Below, piece by piece: positions 37,247 through 45,184 of a stretch of DNA of 64,000 nt. Position numbers and translations under genes: made by a program. Each line of letters opens with the position of its first letter. The stretch's first letter is position 1. The stretch is from assembly GCA_913060675.1 (NCBI GenBank), contig CAJXUS010000016.1:1-64000 (forward strand), read 5' to 3'. Source of the DNA: an uncultured Rhodospirillales bacterium (GTDB taxonomy: Bacteria > Pseudomonadota > Alphaproteobacteria > Kiloniellales > Kiloniellaceae). The notes below the pieces were generated by a model. That model was not told the origin of the DNA and ran no database searches. It saw only the letters and a program-made list of their open reading frames with translations.

Positions 37247-37317
37247 GACAAAACTCCTTTGTCAATCTAGACACCGTCAGGTCTATCCTAGTGGTGTCCG
37301 GTTATTTTCATACCAGC
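37247..37317 (-). promoter_or_regulatory. Structured 5' leader of nadM (candidate riboswitch)
   Basis: Read on the minus strand, GCTGGTATGAA (37307-37317) is followed after eight bases by the stem GACACC/GGTGTC (37293-37298 with 37270-37275). The stem encloses the loop ACTAGGATAGACCTGAC; in its inner stem AGG/CCT replaces the GGG/CCC of the nadV leader. TGACAAA and TTTGTCA (37246-37264) then form a hairpin that encloses AAGGAG and reaches the A of the start codon. The two leaders differ at paired positions in ways that keep pairing. Confidence 0.75.
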
Positions 37318-37709
37318 GATCCGCTGATGCTTTTACTATAAAACTGAAATAAAATTTCGGCAAATATATTTTTCAACATTTGTTAGATTTTCAATATAAA
37401 CTTATTATTTCAAAGCCTTACCAATTACAAACAAAATAATTTTCACAAAAATATATAAATTCGATGACACATTTTTTTCAAGATTCCTTCAAAATTGCAA
37501 CTGAAACAAACACAGTAAAAAAGCTTATGCCTACATTCTATTCCCTCACATAACTGCTACAGATCCATCCTTACTTATAGGATAAATTGTTTCTCGCAAA
37601 AGACTTGACTTCTATATCGAACACGCCATTATGGAATAAATATTCTATAAGTTTAAAATATAATATCATCATTCCATTAAGCGTTGATGCGGGCAACGGG
37701 ATATAGGAA
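37318..37709. other. AT-rich non-coding region between nadM and the sugar operon
   Basis: About 390 bp of strongly AT-rich sequence without a plausible gene. It must hold the nadM promoter (minus strand) and the promoter of the isomerase/ABC operon (plus strand). The only element I can name is the IolR-type box at 37633-37646. Confidence 0.6.
37633..37646. promoter_or_regulatory. IolR-type box upstream of the isomerase/ABC operon
   Basis: GGAATAAATATTCT matches GGAA-N6-TTCC, the palindrome known for RpiR-type IolR in rhizobia, with one mismatch. It is 63 bp before the gene at 37710. Confidence 0.65.
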
Positions 37710-38537
37710 ATGCATAGGAAGATTGGAGCTTGTAGCTGGATACTCGGCAACGCAAGCGATCAACAGATTGCTGAAAGCTGGCAAACTGCGGGGCTGAATG
37801 GTGTTGAATACAATCCTATCAGAGGCGCAGCCAATGCCTCAGCCACAAAAATAGTGTTTGATGATCATGGTTTGTCGGCCTTTTCTCTGACACCCCCTGA
37901 CGCAGATTTATCATCACCAGATGCAAGCATTAGAAAAGCTGCAATCGATATTTATTTCTGGCTCATCGACTTTGCCTCTGCCGTTGGATCTCCCATCATC
38001 TCATGCCACGGCCTTGTCGGGCGTATTGCTCCGATTACTTCGCAACGTGAAGAAGATCAAAATCTGATTGAAGCCGTTGCGATCATAACAGAACGGGCAA
38101 AAAAAACAGAAATCAACGTTGTATTTGAAGTTTTGAATCGATACGAAACTCATCAAATTAGAACGGCATCTGAAGCTTTAGATCTCATCACCAAGGTTAG
38201 CCAACCCAACCTTTCGGTACTACTCGACAGTTATCACATGAATATTGAAGAACCCAAACCTGCCGATGCCATACAGCGCGCAGGAAAACACCTGGGTCTT
38301 TATCATATGGCCGATTCCAACCGGGAGGCGCCCGGACGCGGCCACATCAACTTTGCCTCCCAACTAAGGGCGCTTGATCACATCAATTATCAAGGCCCGA
38401 TAATACTGGAGATTAATGCTCCTGGATCCAATCCCTTCTCACCAATAAAAGGGCTGGGTTATCAGGAAAATGTTATTTCCCAACTAGTAGAAAGCGTCAG
38501 GTTCTTAGAGAATTACTCAACAGAACAAGCCGCCTAA
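37710..38537 (+). CDS. Sugar phosphate isomerase/epimerase family protein (AP-endonuclease-2 TIM barrel)
   Basis: This 275-residue TIM-barrel enzyme of the xylose-isomerase-like group includes IolE, IolI and the D-psicose/D-tagatose 3-epimerases. Expected metal ligands are the glutamate in VVFEVLNRYETH (about residue 148), aspartate and histidine in LLDSYHMNIEE (about residues 179-182), histidine in YHMADSNREAPGRGHINF, and a late glutamate in PIILEINAPG. It opens an operon with a sugar ABC transporter and lies behind an IolR-type box. An inosose or ketose isomerase (IolI-like) role is plausible; the exact reaction is not visible. Confidence 0.82.
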   Translation: MHRKIGACSWILGNASDQQIAESWQTAGLNGVEYNPIRGAANASATKIVFDDHGLSAFSLTPPDADLSSPDASIRKAAIDIYFWLIDFASAVGSPIISCHGLVGRIAPITSQREEDQNLIEAVAIITERAKKTEINVVFEVLNRYETHQIRTASEALDLITKVSQPNLSVLLDSYHMNIEEPKPADAIQRAGKHLGLYHMADSNREAPGRGHINFASQLRALDHINYQGPIILEINAPGSNPFSPIKGLGYQENVISQLVESVRFLENYSTEQAA

Positions 38538-38616
38538 TTTCGCATATGAGCAGGAAAAACAAAATCAAGCTTGCTCAAACCTTATCAAAGAACAATCACC
38601 CAACAGGGAGAAATAA

Positions 38617-39555
38617 ATGTTTAAGACACTCAAAAAGGTCCTTATGGCCTCAGCAATTCTTGGAGCCGCTTCATCTGCTGTTTTTGCAGATGAGATCAGC
38701 ATCATTGTTGTCAGCCACGGCCAAGCCAATGACCCATTTTGGTCCGTTGTTAAAAATGGTGTCACCAAAGCTGCGGACGACATGAAGGTAAACGTCGACT
38801 ACCGTGCACCCGAAACCTTTGACATGGTTGCCATGAGCCAGTTGATTGAAGCCGCCGTCAACCAAGAGCCCGATGGCCTTATTGTCTCCATTCCAGATGG
38901 CGATGCCCTCGGTGATGCCATCAAAAAAGCTGTTGCAGCTGGTATCCCCGTGATCTCCATGAATTCTGGCTCAGATGTCTCCAAATCATTTGGCGCCCTA
39001 CTTCATGTCGGACAAGAAGAGTTTGATGCTGGTGTCGCTGCCGGTGAAAAACTTGCCGATTTAGGCGGCAAAAAAGGAATTTGTGTAAATCAGGAAGTTG
39101 GTAACGTATCTCTTGATCAACGGTGCGCAGGTTTCACCAAAGGTTTTGGTGGTAATGTAAGCATTCTACCAACGTCAAACGACCCATCCGAAATTGCAGC
39201 GAAAGTACGTGCCGCAATTGATTCGGATGATGCCATCGACACCATTCTTGCGTTGGGAGCTGCAACTGCGGGTGAACCATCAATTCAAGCCGTCGAAGAT
39301 GCAGGCAAGCATGGTAAAATCAACATTGCGACTTTCGATATGTCTCCTGGCTTCCTTCAAGCGATCTCTGATGGCAAAGCTGCCTTTGCAATCGATCAGC
39401 AACAGTATCTCCAGGGTTACCTACCGGTTTCGTTCCTTGCTCTAAGAGCGCGTTTTGGCCTTATGCCTGGTGGTAACGTACCGTCTGGCCCGAACCTCAT
39501 CACGAAAGATAAAGCAGCTCAAGTTGTTGATCTAAGTGCTGTTGGTATCCGGTAA
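38617..39555 (+). CDS. Sugar ABC transporter substrate-binding protein (RbsB/IbpA type)
   Basis: This 312-residue periplasmic-binding-protein-1-type receptor has a signal peptide (residues 1-24, cleaved at VFA). The mature part shows IIVVSHGQANDPFWSVVKNG and DGLIVSIPDGDALGDAIKKA, then GIPVISMNSGSD and AFAIDQQQYLQGYLPVSFLA. This is the fold of the ribose-, fructose- and inositol-binding proteins. GGGAG precedes the ATG. A strong hairpin terminator lies between it and the permease gene. Its IolR-linked place suggests an inositol-like ligand. Confidence 0.9.
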   Translation: MFKTLKKVLMASAILGAASSAVFADEISIIVVSHGQANDPFWSVVKNGVTKAADDMKVNVDYRAPETFDMVAMSQLIEAAVNQEPDGLIVSIPDGDALGDAIKKAVAAGIPVISMNSGSDVSKSFGALLHVGQEEFDAGVAAGEKLADLGGKKGICVNQEVGNVSLDQRCAGFTKGFGGNVSILPTSNDPSEIAAKVRAAIDSDDAIDTILALGAATAGEPSIQAVEDAGKHGKINIATFDMSPGFLQAISDGKAAFAIDQQQYLQGYLPVSFLALRARFGLMPGGNVPSGPNLITKDKAAQVVDLSAVGIR

Positions 39556-39576
39556 ATTATAAGCCTTTTGAAAATG

Positions 39577-39604
39577 AGGGGCCGTATTTTTACGGCCCCT
39601 TTTA
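39577..39604 (+). terminator. Intra-operon terminator/attenuator after the binding-protein gene
   Basis: AGGGGCCGTA (39577-39586) and TACGGCCCCT (39591-39600) form a perfect ten-pair stem around TTTT, followed by TTTAAA. It probably limits permease and ATPase expression relative to the binding protein. Confidence 0.88.
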
Positions 39605-39656
39605 AATATCTGTACCTGCGCCAAATTATTTCGGGCGTATGCGGGAGGAACAGTAA

Positions 39657-40805
39657 ATGTCCAGCCTTGAACAACAAGTAGATCAGGCACCACCTAAAAC
39701 ACCATCTGACGCCAACAAACCATCAGATGAGCGTATTATTCATACAAGTTTGATCACTCGCCTGATGCGCCGCCCAGAGCTTGGCGCACTTGCAGGGCTG
39801 ATCCTTGTCACTATCTTTTTCATGATTGTCGGTAAATCTAGCATGTTCACCCTCGCGGGGATCATGAACTTTCTCGTACCAGCGTCTCAGCTTGGCATTT
39901 TAGCCATCGCCGCCTCCCTTCTTATGATTGGCGGAGAGTTTGATTTATCCGTTGGCTCTATGATTGCCTTTACAGGATTGATATTTGCGACTGCTCTCGT
40001 CGTTTTTGAATTGCCTTTGGGCGTAGCTATCATAATCACCTTTGCCGCCGCTGCAGTAATGGGAGCTCTTAATGGACAAATCGTTCTCAAGACAGGCCTC
40101 CCCTCCTTCATCGTCACTCTGGCTTTTTTATTCATCTTTCGCGGACTAACACTCGTTGGGCTTAAAGCTGCGACTGGTGGCTCCACCCAACTTCGGGGTG
40201 TAAAAGACGCTATCGAAGGCTCTTCATTGGCTGAAATATTCTCAGGAGATGCACTCGAAGGCCTTTTCGCTTGGCTCGCCCAAAACGATATGATTGATAC
40301 CTTCAAAAATGGCTTGCCAAAAGTCACAGGCGTACCTGTTGAGATTTTGTGGTTTATCGCCCTGGCTGGAGTGGCAACTTGGCTTTTGGTCAGAACACAG
40401 TTTGGTAACTGGATCTTTGCGGCCGGGGGAGATGCGAACTCTGCTCGAAATTCCGGTGTCCCCGTTAACCGCGTTAAGACAATCCTCTTTATTTTCACAG
40501 CCTGCGCAGCAGCACTTGTTGCCATCATCACCGTACTCGATGCTGGATCAACAGATGCGCGTCGTGGTTTTCAGAAAGAATTTGAAGCGATTATTGCCGC
40601 CGTTATCGGAGGAAGCCTTTTAACCGGAGGATATGGATCAGCCATTGGAGCGTTCTTTGGCGCTATAATCTTTGGCATGGTTTTGATCGGCTTGGCTTAC
40701 ACTAATATTGATCAAGATTGGTATCTCGTCTTCCTCGGTGGCATGTTGCTCATCGCTGTTCTCTTTAATAACTTTGTACGTAAACGCGTTACGGGGGAGC
40801 GATAA
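39657..40805 (+). CDS. Sugar ABC transporter permease (RbsC/FrcC type)
   Basis: This 382-residue permease of the branched-chain/ribose family has about ten helices. It has an N-terminal cytoplasmic stretch (residues 1-40), [20 protein letters not shown] near residue 90, [20 protein letters not shown] near residue 143, and the late coupling region [21 protein letters not shown] segment of about 50 residues between helices ([20 protein letters not shown] and onward) is longer than in RbsC and resembles the fructose/inositol permeases. GGGAGGA precedes the start. Confidence 0.9.
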   Translation: MSSLEQQVDQAPPKTPSDANKPSDERIIHTSLITRLMRRPELGALAGLILVTIFFMIVGKSSMFTLAGIMNFLVPASQLGILAIAASLLMIGGEFDLSVGSMIAFTGLIFATALVVFELPLGVAIIITFAAAAVMGALNGQIVLKTGLPSFIVTLAFLFIFRGLTLVGLKAATGGSTQLRGVKDAIEGSSLAEIFSGDALEGLFAWLAQNDMIDTFKNGLPKVTGVPVEILWFIALAGVATWLLVRTQFGNWIFAAGGDANSARNSGVPVNRVKTILFIFTACAAALVAIITVLDAGSTDARRGFQKEFEAIIAAVIGGSLLTGGYGSAIGAFFGAIIFGMVLIGLAYTNIDQDWYLVFLGGMLLIAVLFNNFVRKRVTGER

Positions 40806-40806
40806 A

Positions 40807-41592
40807 ATGAGTAATATTTCACCACTGATCGAAGTAAATGATCTTATAAAACACTACGGTCTGGTTATCGCCCTTAATGGCGTTTCTATCACTGTCAATC
40901 CAGGAGAAGTCGTGTGCTTACTCGGGGATAACGGTGCAGGGAAATCCACCTTGATTAAAACTCTGGCGGGTGTGCACAAACCAACAGATGGAGAGTTCAA
41001 TGTCGAAGGGAACCCTGTTGACTTTAACTCTCCCAGAGAAGCTCTGGATGCGGGCATTGCTACGGTTTATCAAGACCTTGCGATGATCCCTCTAATGTCG
41101 ATTACCCGAAACTTTTTTATGGGCCGTGAACCCACAAAAGGGGTTGGGCCTTTTAAATACATCGACTTTGATCATGCCGATAAAGTCACGCGCGAAGAGA
41201 TGTTAAAAATCGGTATCGACATTCGAGATCCCCAGCAGGCCGTCGGTACTCTTTCCGGCGGAGAACGCCAATGTGTCGCCATCGCCCGCGCCGTTTATTT
41301 TGGCGCGAAGGTTCTCATCTTGGATGAGCCAACCTCTGCACTGGGAGTTGCGCAAACTTCAATGGTACTGAAATACATCAACCAGGTACGCAAAAAAGGT
41401 CTTGGCGTGATTTTCATCACTCACAATGTACGTCACGCCTATGCTGTTGGAGATCGGTTTACCATTCTAAACCGTGGCGCAACACTCGGCACCTATAGCA
41501 AAGATGAAATAGAGATCGACGCCCTCCAGAATCTCATGGCCGGAGGAAAAGAACTCCAACAACTCTCTGATGAGCTCGGCGGTACCATCTAA
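40807..41592 (+). CDS. Sugar ABC transporter ATP-binding protein, single-domain (FrcA type)
   Basis: This 261-residue ABC ATPase has Walker [10 protein letters not shown] near residue 40, the Q-loop YQDLAMIP, signature LSGGERQ near residue 150, Walker [13 protein letters not shown] and switch histidine ITHNVRHA. Many sugar ATPases of this class have two ABC cassettes; this one has a single cassette, like FrcA for fructose. The ATG at 40807 has GGGGAG upstream and follows the permease stop by one base; a longer in-frame extension would overlap the permease. Confidence 0.92.
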   Translation: MSNISPLIEVNDLIKHYGLVIALNGVSITVNPGEVVCLLGDNGAGKSTLIKTLAGVHKPTDGEFNVEGNPVDFNSPREALDAGIATVYQDLAMIPLMSITRNFFMGREPTKGVGPFKYIDFDHADKVTREEMLKIGIDIRDPQQAVGTLSGGERQCVAIARAVYFGAKVLILDEPTSALGVAQTSMVLKYINQVRKKGLGVIFITHNVRHAYAVGDRFTILNRGATLGTYSKDEIEIDALQNLMAGGKELQQLSDELGGTI

Positions 41593-41644
41593 ACAAACCT
41601 AATGGGAACAGACACACTCTCATTTCACAATGACAAAGCTACTA

Positions 41645-41690
41645 GAGCAGGCTCATTCTCGATTAGAGAATATGAGCCTGGCTCTTTTTA
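41645..41690 (+). terminator. Terminator after the ABC ATPase gene
   Basis: CAGGCTCA (from 41648) pairs with TGAGCCTG (to 41680). The inner TTCTC pairs with GAGAA around GATTA, leaving a two-base bulge. CTCTTTTTAA follows. It separates the transporter from the dehydrogenase gene at 41702. Confidence 0.82.
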
Positions 41691-41701
41691 AGGAACAAAC
41701 G

Positions 41702-42838
41702 ATGGATAGTATTGGTGTAGGGCTTATTGGTACGGGTTACATGGGAAAGTGCCATGCTACGGCCTGGGGAAGCGTCAAAGCACGGTTTTCCTCTGTCATC
41801 ACGCCTCGGCTGGAAATGCTCTGTGACGCAGATGATACCGTCGCTCGAAATTGCGCCCAAGCCTTTGGGTTCACAAACCATTCGACCAATTGGCGCGACC
41901 TACTCGACAATCCAGCAGTTGATGTCATATCCATCACTACCCCAAACGGCCTTCACCCAGAGATGGCCATTGAAGCCCTTCAAGCGGGGAAACATGTCTG
42001 GTGTGAGAAACCGATGGGCCTAACTCTCGATCATGCGAGTTCCATGACCACCGCAGCCCAACTTGCAGCTACAAAAGGCATCCAGACTCAACTCGGTTAT
42101 AACTACGTCCATAACCCTGCCATCATTCACGCCCAAAAGCTCATTAAAGACGGTGCGATCGGAAGAGTTATTCATTTCCGAGGCCAAGTTGATGAAGACT
42201 ATATGGCTGATCCGCTACTCCCCTGGACGTGGCGATGTAAAATTGAAGATGGCGGCCTTGGAACTCTCGGCGACTTGGCGTGTCATCTTGTTAGCTTGGC
42301 GCATTATCTGGTTGGCGATATAGCAAAGGTTCTCGCCGACATAGACACCGCCCATAAAGAACGCCCCCTCCCCGATAGCACAACAGGCGAAATCGGGGCA
42401 GTCGAAAACGAAGACATGGCTCAGGCAGTCATCCGCTTTAAAAGCGGTATCAGCGGGCTGATTAGCTCAAGCCGTGTAGCTTGGGGCAGAAAAAGCATGC
42501 TCCGTATTGAAATTCATGGCGACAAAGGCATGATTGTCTTTGATCAGGAGCGCATGAACGAACTTGAACTTTTCCAGGCTACAGGAGATCGTTCTACCCG
42601 TGGCTTCACCCGTATTCTCACAAGCCCAGAACACTTACCCTACGGCGAGTTCTGCCCTGCAGCGGGACACCAAGTCGGGTTCAATGAATTAAAGATCATT
42701 GAAGCTGCTCAATTTCTGGATGCCATCTCCGGCAAAAAAGCAAACTGGCCCAACTTCGAGGATGGGCAAAAGATAGAACGCGTCATCCACGGTGTCAGCG
42801 AATCAGCAAAGCGAGGAAGTTGGATCGAAACAAACTAA
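41702..42838 (+). CDS. Gfo/Idh/MocA-family oxidoreductase
   Basis: This 378-residue NAD(P)-dependent dehydrogenase has a Rossmann domain (VGLIGTGYMGKCHATAWG at the start, VISITTPNGLHPEMAIEALQ, then AGKHVWCEKPMGL with the catalytic lysine) and a C-terminal substrate domain (TLGDLACHLVSLAHYL, with the conserved aspartate and histidine). It probably oxidises a cyclitol or hexose imported by the preceding transporter. The ATG at 41702 has AAGGA upstream. A terminator precedes it, so it may be expressed at a lower level than the transporter. Confidence 0.9.
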   Translation: MDSIGVGLIGTGYMGKCHATAWGSVKARFSSVITPRLEMLCDADDTVARNCAQAFGFTNHSTNWRDLLDNPAVDVISITTPNGLHPEMAIEALQAGKHVWCEKPMGLTLDHASSMTTAAQLAATKGIQTQLGYNYVHNPAIIHAQKLIKDGAIGRVIHFRGQVDEDYMADPLLPWTWRCKIEDGGLGTLGDLACHLVSLAHYLVGDIAKVLADIDTAHKERPLPDSTTGEIGAVENEDMAQAVIRFKSGISGLISSSRVAWGRKSMLRIEIHGDKGMIVFDQERMNELELFQATGDRSTRGFTRILTSPEHLPYGEFCPAAGHQVGFNELKIIEAAQFLDAISGKKANWPNFEDGQKIERVIHGVSESAKRGSWIETN

Positions 42839-42864
42839 ACAACTTTAATACTCTTGAAGTTGTT
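42838..42864. terminator. Weak hairpin between convergent genes
   Basis: AACAACTT and AAGTTGTT form an eight-pair stem around an 11-base loop between the dehydrogenase (+) and RpiR (-) genes. It is AT-rich and lacks a long T-run, so the call is tentative. Confidence 0.35.
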
Positions 42865-43684
42865 ATTCTTGTAACTGCCGTCCCAATGCCACAACCAAAG
42901 TCAAGGCAAGGGTCATCGTTGCAGCTAGGGAGCGGAAGGCATGGACTTCAATGTCTTCCACCTCTAGGCAAACATCAGAGTTTTGCGTTAAGGGGCTAAG
43001 CACGCCATCACTGATGGACACGACAGGTATATTGTTCTCACGTGTTTCCTTGACCAACTGAACGACTTCAGGTGAATAGCTTTTAAAACTAATCGCGAGC
43101 AGCGCATCACCCTTTCTGATCGAACGACCCTGTTCAAAAAACATACCGCCATTGCCATCGATAAGAACACAACGTTTGTCCAACTGGGCAAAGGCGTAGG
43201 CTAGATAACTTGCGACGGGAAAAGAGCGACGTTGTGCGGCGAGATAAATTACATCGGCTTCGCCAAGATACTTTATTGCAGCTTCGAATTTGTCAGGATC
43301 AACCACTTCGCGAAGGTTATCTAGCGCAGCAATTCCACCATCAACGAAGTCATCGAGAACAATATTACGCGTATATTCTGCGGTCTCATCGTCACGGCCA
43401 AAAGAACGAATACGCTCTTTATAGTTTGCGCCACTTTCCACCAAATGGGTTCGGAACACGCGCTGCATCTCGCTAAAGCCACTATACCCAAATGCCTTTG
43501 CAAATCTAATCAAGCTAGAGGGTTGTACCGATGCCCGCTCCGCAATCCCAGAAACCGTTTCCAGCGCCATATCATTTGGATTATCCAGCGCATACTCTGC
43601 GATTTGCTTGAGGCGCTTGCTCAAATCTTCATGCCGCGTCGCTAATTCATTGCGTAATTCTTCGTAACTACCCGGAGCTATCAT
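42863..43684 (-). CDS. iolR: RpiR-family regulator of inositol genes (IolR type)
   Basis: This 273-residue protein has an HTH_6 domain (residues 10-80: ETVSGIAERASVQPSSLIRF, then AKAFGYSGFSEMQRVF) and a SIS domain (residues 125-250: YLAAQRRSFPVASYLAYAFA, ISFKSYSPEVVQLVKETREN). AAGAGG lies upstream of the ATG. A perfect GGAA-N6-TTCC box is found 52 bp upstream of its start, and variants lie before several inositol-related operons in the window. IolR in rhizobia is a repressor released by an inositol breakdown intermediate; the same logic is inferred here. Confidence 0.82.
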   Translation of the reverse strand: MIAPGSYEELRNELATRHEDLSKRLKQIAEYALDNPNDMALETVSGIAERASVQPSSLIRFAKAFGYSGFSEMQRVFRTHLVESGANYKERIRSFGRDDETAEYTRNIVLDDFVDGGIAALDNLREVVDPDKFEAAIKYLGEADVIYLAAQRRSFPVASYLAYAFAQLDKRCVLIDGNGGMFFEQGRSIRKGDALLAISFKSYSPEVVQLVKETRENNIPVVSISDGVLSPLTQNSDVCLEVEDIEVHAFRSLAATMTLALTLVVALGRQLQE

Positions 43685-43735
43685 CGATGCCTCTTAATAT
43701 TTTCTTGATTCTAAATATCAGAATTTCACAAAAAT

Positions 43736-43749
43736 GGAATAAAAATTCC
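43736..43749. promoter_or_regulatory. IolR-type box upstream of iolR
   Basis: GGAATAAAAATTCC is a perfect match to GGAA-N6-TTCC, placed for autoregulation of the iolR gene. Confidence 0.75.
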
Positions 43750-43835
43750 ACACAGAGAATAAATAAATTTAAATACAGCGTGCACGGGGACAACATATTG
43801 CAGGATCTAAAGAGGTAAATTTTACTTCGTATCAA

Positions 43836-43849
43836 TGCAAACGATTGAA
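43836..43849. promoter_or_regulatory. Possible LacI-type operator upstream of the LacI gene
   Basis: TGCAAACGATTGAA has the central CG and imperfect half-sites of LacI/GalR operators and lies 55 bp before the LacI-family gene, suggesting autoregulation. Confidence 0.4.
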
Positions 43850-43903
43850 CAAACATACTTCAAAATGCAATATTGTCTTAGATTTATACGTACGGGTTAA
43901 CCA

Positions 43904-44923
43904 ATGAAGCCAAAGAACATTACATCTGCAGATGTCGCTCGTTTAGCGGGCGTTTCACGCTCAACAGTTTCCCGTTGCTTCAAAGCAGATAGCAGGATCT
44001 CTGATAACACCCGTAAACGGGTTATTGAAATAGCTGATCAGGTTGGCTATCAGGTTAATAAAATTGCGCGCTCTATGATTACCCGCGAAAGCGACCTCGT
44101 CGGTGTAGTTTCATCAGGACTACACGATCCCTTTGCCGTTGTGTTAATCGATCAGCTCATCACCACATTACAACAACGGGGATTACATCCGATTTTATTG
44201 GATGCCTCAAACGAAACCCAGCTCGAAATATCTATAAAAAAACTTGCTCAATATCAGGTTAAAAGCATCATCATTACTTCAGGCAGCCCATCCTCAGCTA
44301 TTGGCGCCCAGTTCGTAAGCCTCAACATTCCAGTTATCCTCCTCAACCGAGCAGGGCAACTCGATCAAGCTAACCTGATAAATTGTGACAACAGGACGGG
44401 TAGCACGCTCGCAGCAAAAGCTCTGATAGAAGCTGGACACAGAAACCTTGCATTCATTAATAGCAAAAACAGTACTTACAGTGGAACAAAACGCGGAGAA
44501 TTTTTTGAACAAGCCCTCGCGCTTAAAATTGAAGCCGGGGAGATTACCTTGCATCAGGTCCTGCCAAGCAAAACTGGCTATGTAGGCGGGTATGAAGCGG
44601 CCTTAGATCTATTAAAAAACTTAGATCACCCTACTGGAGTCTATTGTGCAACAGACAACGTTGCATGCGGATTTATAGACGCGGCAAAGTTCGAAATGGG
44701 GAAGAAAATTCCAGAAGACGTTTCAGTCATTGGTTTTGACGACCTGCCGATAGCTGCCCGTGCGCCCTACAACCTTTCAACAATCCGCCAGTGCCCTACA
44801 GACATAGCCCAAGCGACAGCTGATTGCATCCAAACCATTGATACCTCTCCCAAACCTAAGCGAATAATCATTCCAGTGAAATTTATTAATCGAGGTACTG
44901 TCGCCCCAATCAAGATTGCCTAG
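43904..44923 (+). CDS. LacI-family transcriptional regulator
   Basis: This 339-residue regulator has the N-terminal LacI helix-turn-helix (TSADVARLAGVSRSTVSRCF, residues 4-23) and hinge (NKIARSMITRESDLVGVV), then a periplasmic-binding-like effector domain with RTGSTLAAKALIEAGHRNLA near residue 164 and SVIGFDDLPIAARAPYNLST near residue 275. It lies directly upstream of the AfuABC-like operon, whose upstream region holds an 18-bp palindrome of LacI type, so that operon is its probable target. Confidence 0.93.
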   Translation: MKPKNITSADVARLAGVSRSTVSRCFKADSRISDNTRKRVIEIADQVGYQVNKIARSMITRESDLVGVVSSGLHDPFAVVLIDQLITTLQQRGLHPILLDASNETQLEISIKKLAQYQVKSIIITSGSPSSAIGAQFVSLNIPVILLNRAGQLDQANLINCDNRTGSTLAAKALIEAGHRNLAFINSKNSTYSGTKRGEFFEQALALKIEAGEITLHQVLPSKTGYVGGYEAALDLLKNLDHPTGVYCATDNVACGFIDAAKFEMGKKIPEDVSVIGFDDLPIAARAPYNLSTIRQCPTDIAQATADCIQTIDTSPKPKRIIIPVKFINRGTVAPIKIA

Positions 44924-44995
44924 TATGAAATTTCACTAGTCTTATCCCCACAACCTTTGTTATAGTTTCTTTTCAAACAAAGCCTCCCGCCCAAT

Positions 44996-45009
44996 GGAAA
45001 AAATATTCT
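44996..45009. promoter_or_regulatory. IolR-type box upstream of the AfuABC-like operon
   Basis: GGAAAAAATATTCT matches GGAA-N6-TTCC with one mismatch. The adjacent GAAATATTTC (45025-45034) is a further perfect palindrome. Confidence 0.55.
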
Positions 45010-45106
45010 ATTGAAATTTTTTTTGAAATATTTCTTTCATTTCATTCTCCACTCTCTTATCATCATCAAAACTCGATAGTATTGGGTGAGTTTTTTTGCA
45101 CTTTTT

Positions 45107-45124
45107 GTGCACACGTTTGCACAA
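45107..45124. promoter_or_regulatory. LacI-type operator upstream of the AfuABC-like operon
   Basis: TGTGCACACGTTTGCACA is an 18-bp palindrome with a central CG and only one mismatched pair, the form of LacI/GalR-family operators. It lies 61 bp before the binding-protein start. Confidence 0.75.
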
Positions 45125-45184
45125 TATTATTTCAAGCGGGGAAACAACCTCGTTAAACAGACCGACACGGGAGGCCAAAAGGGC

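Noticed and set aside
39887..40531. A 214-residue open frame on the minus strand inside the sugar permease gene
   Set aside because: The plus-strand frame is a clear RbsC/FrcC permease. The minus frame is low in hydrophobic order and rich in Ala, Pro, Ser and Lys, as expected for an antisense shadow.
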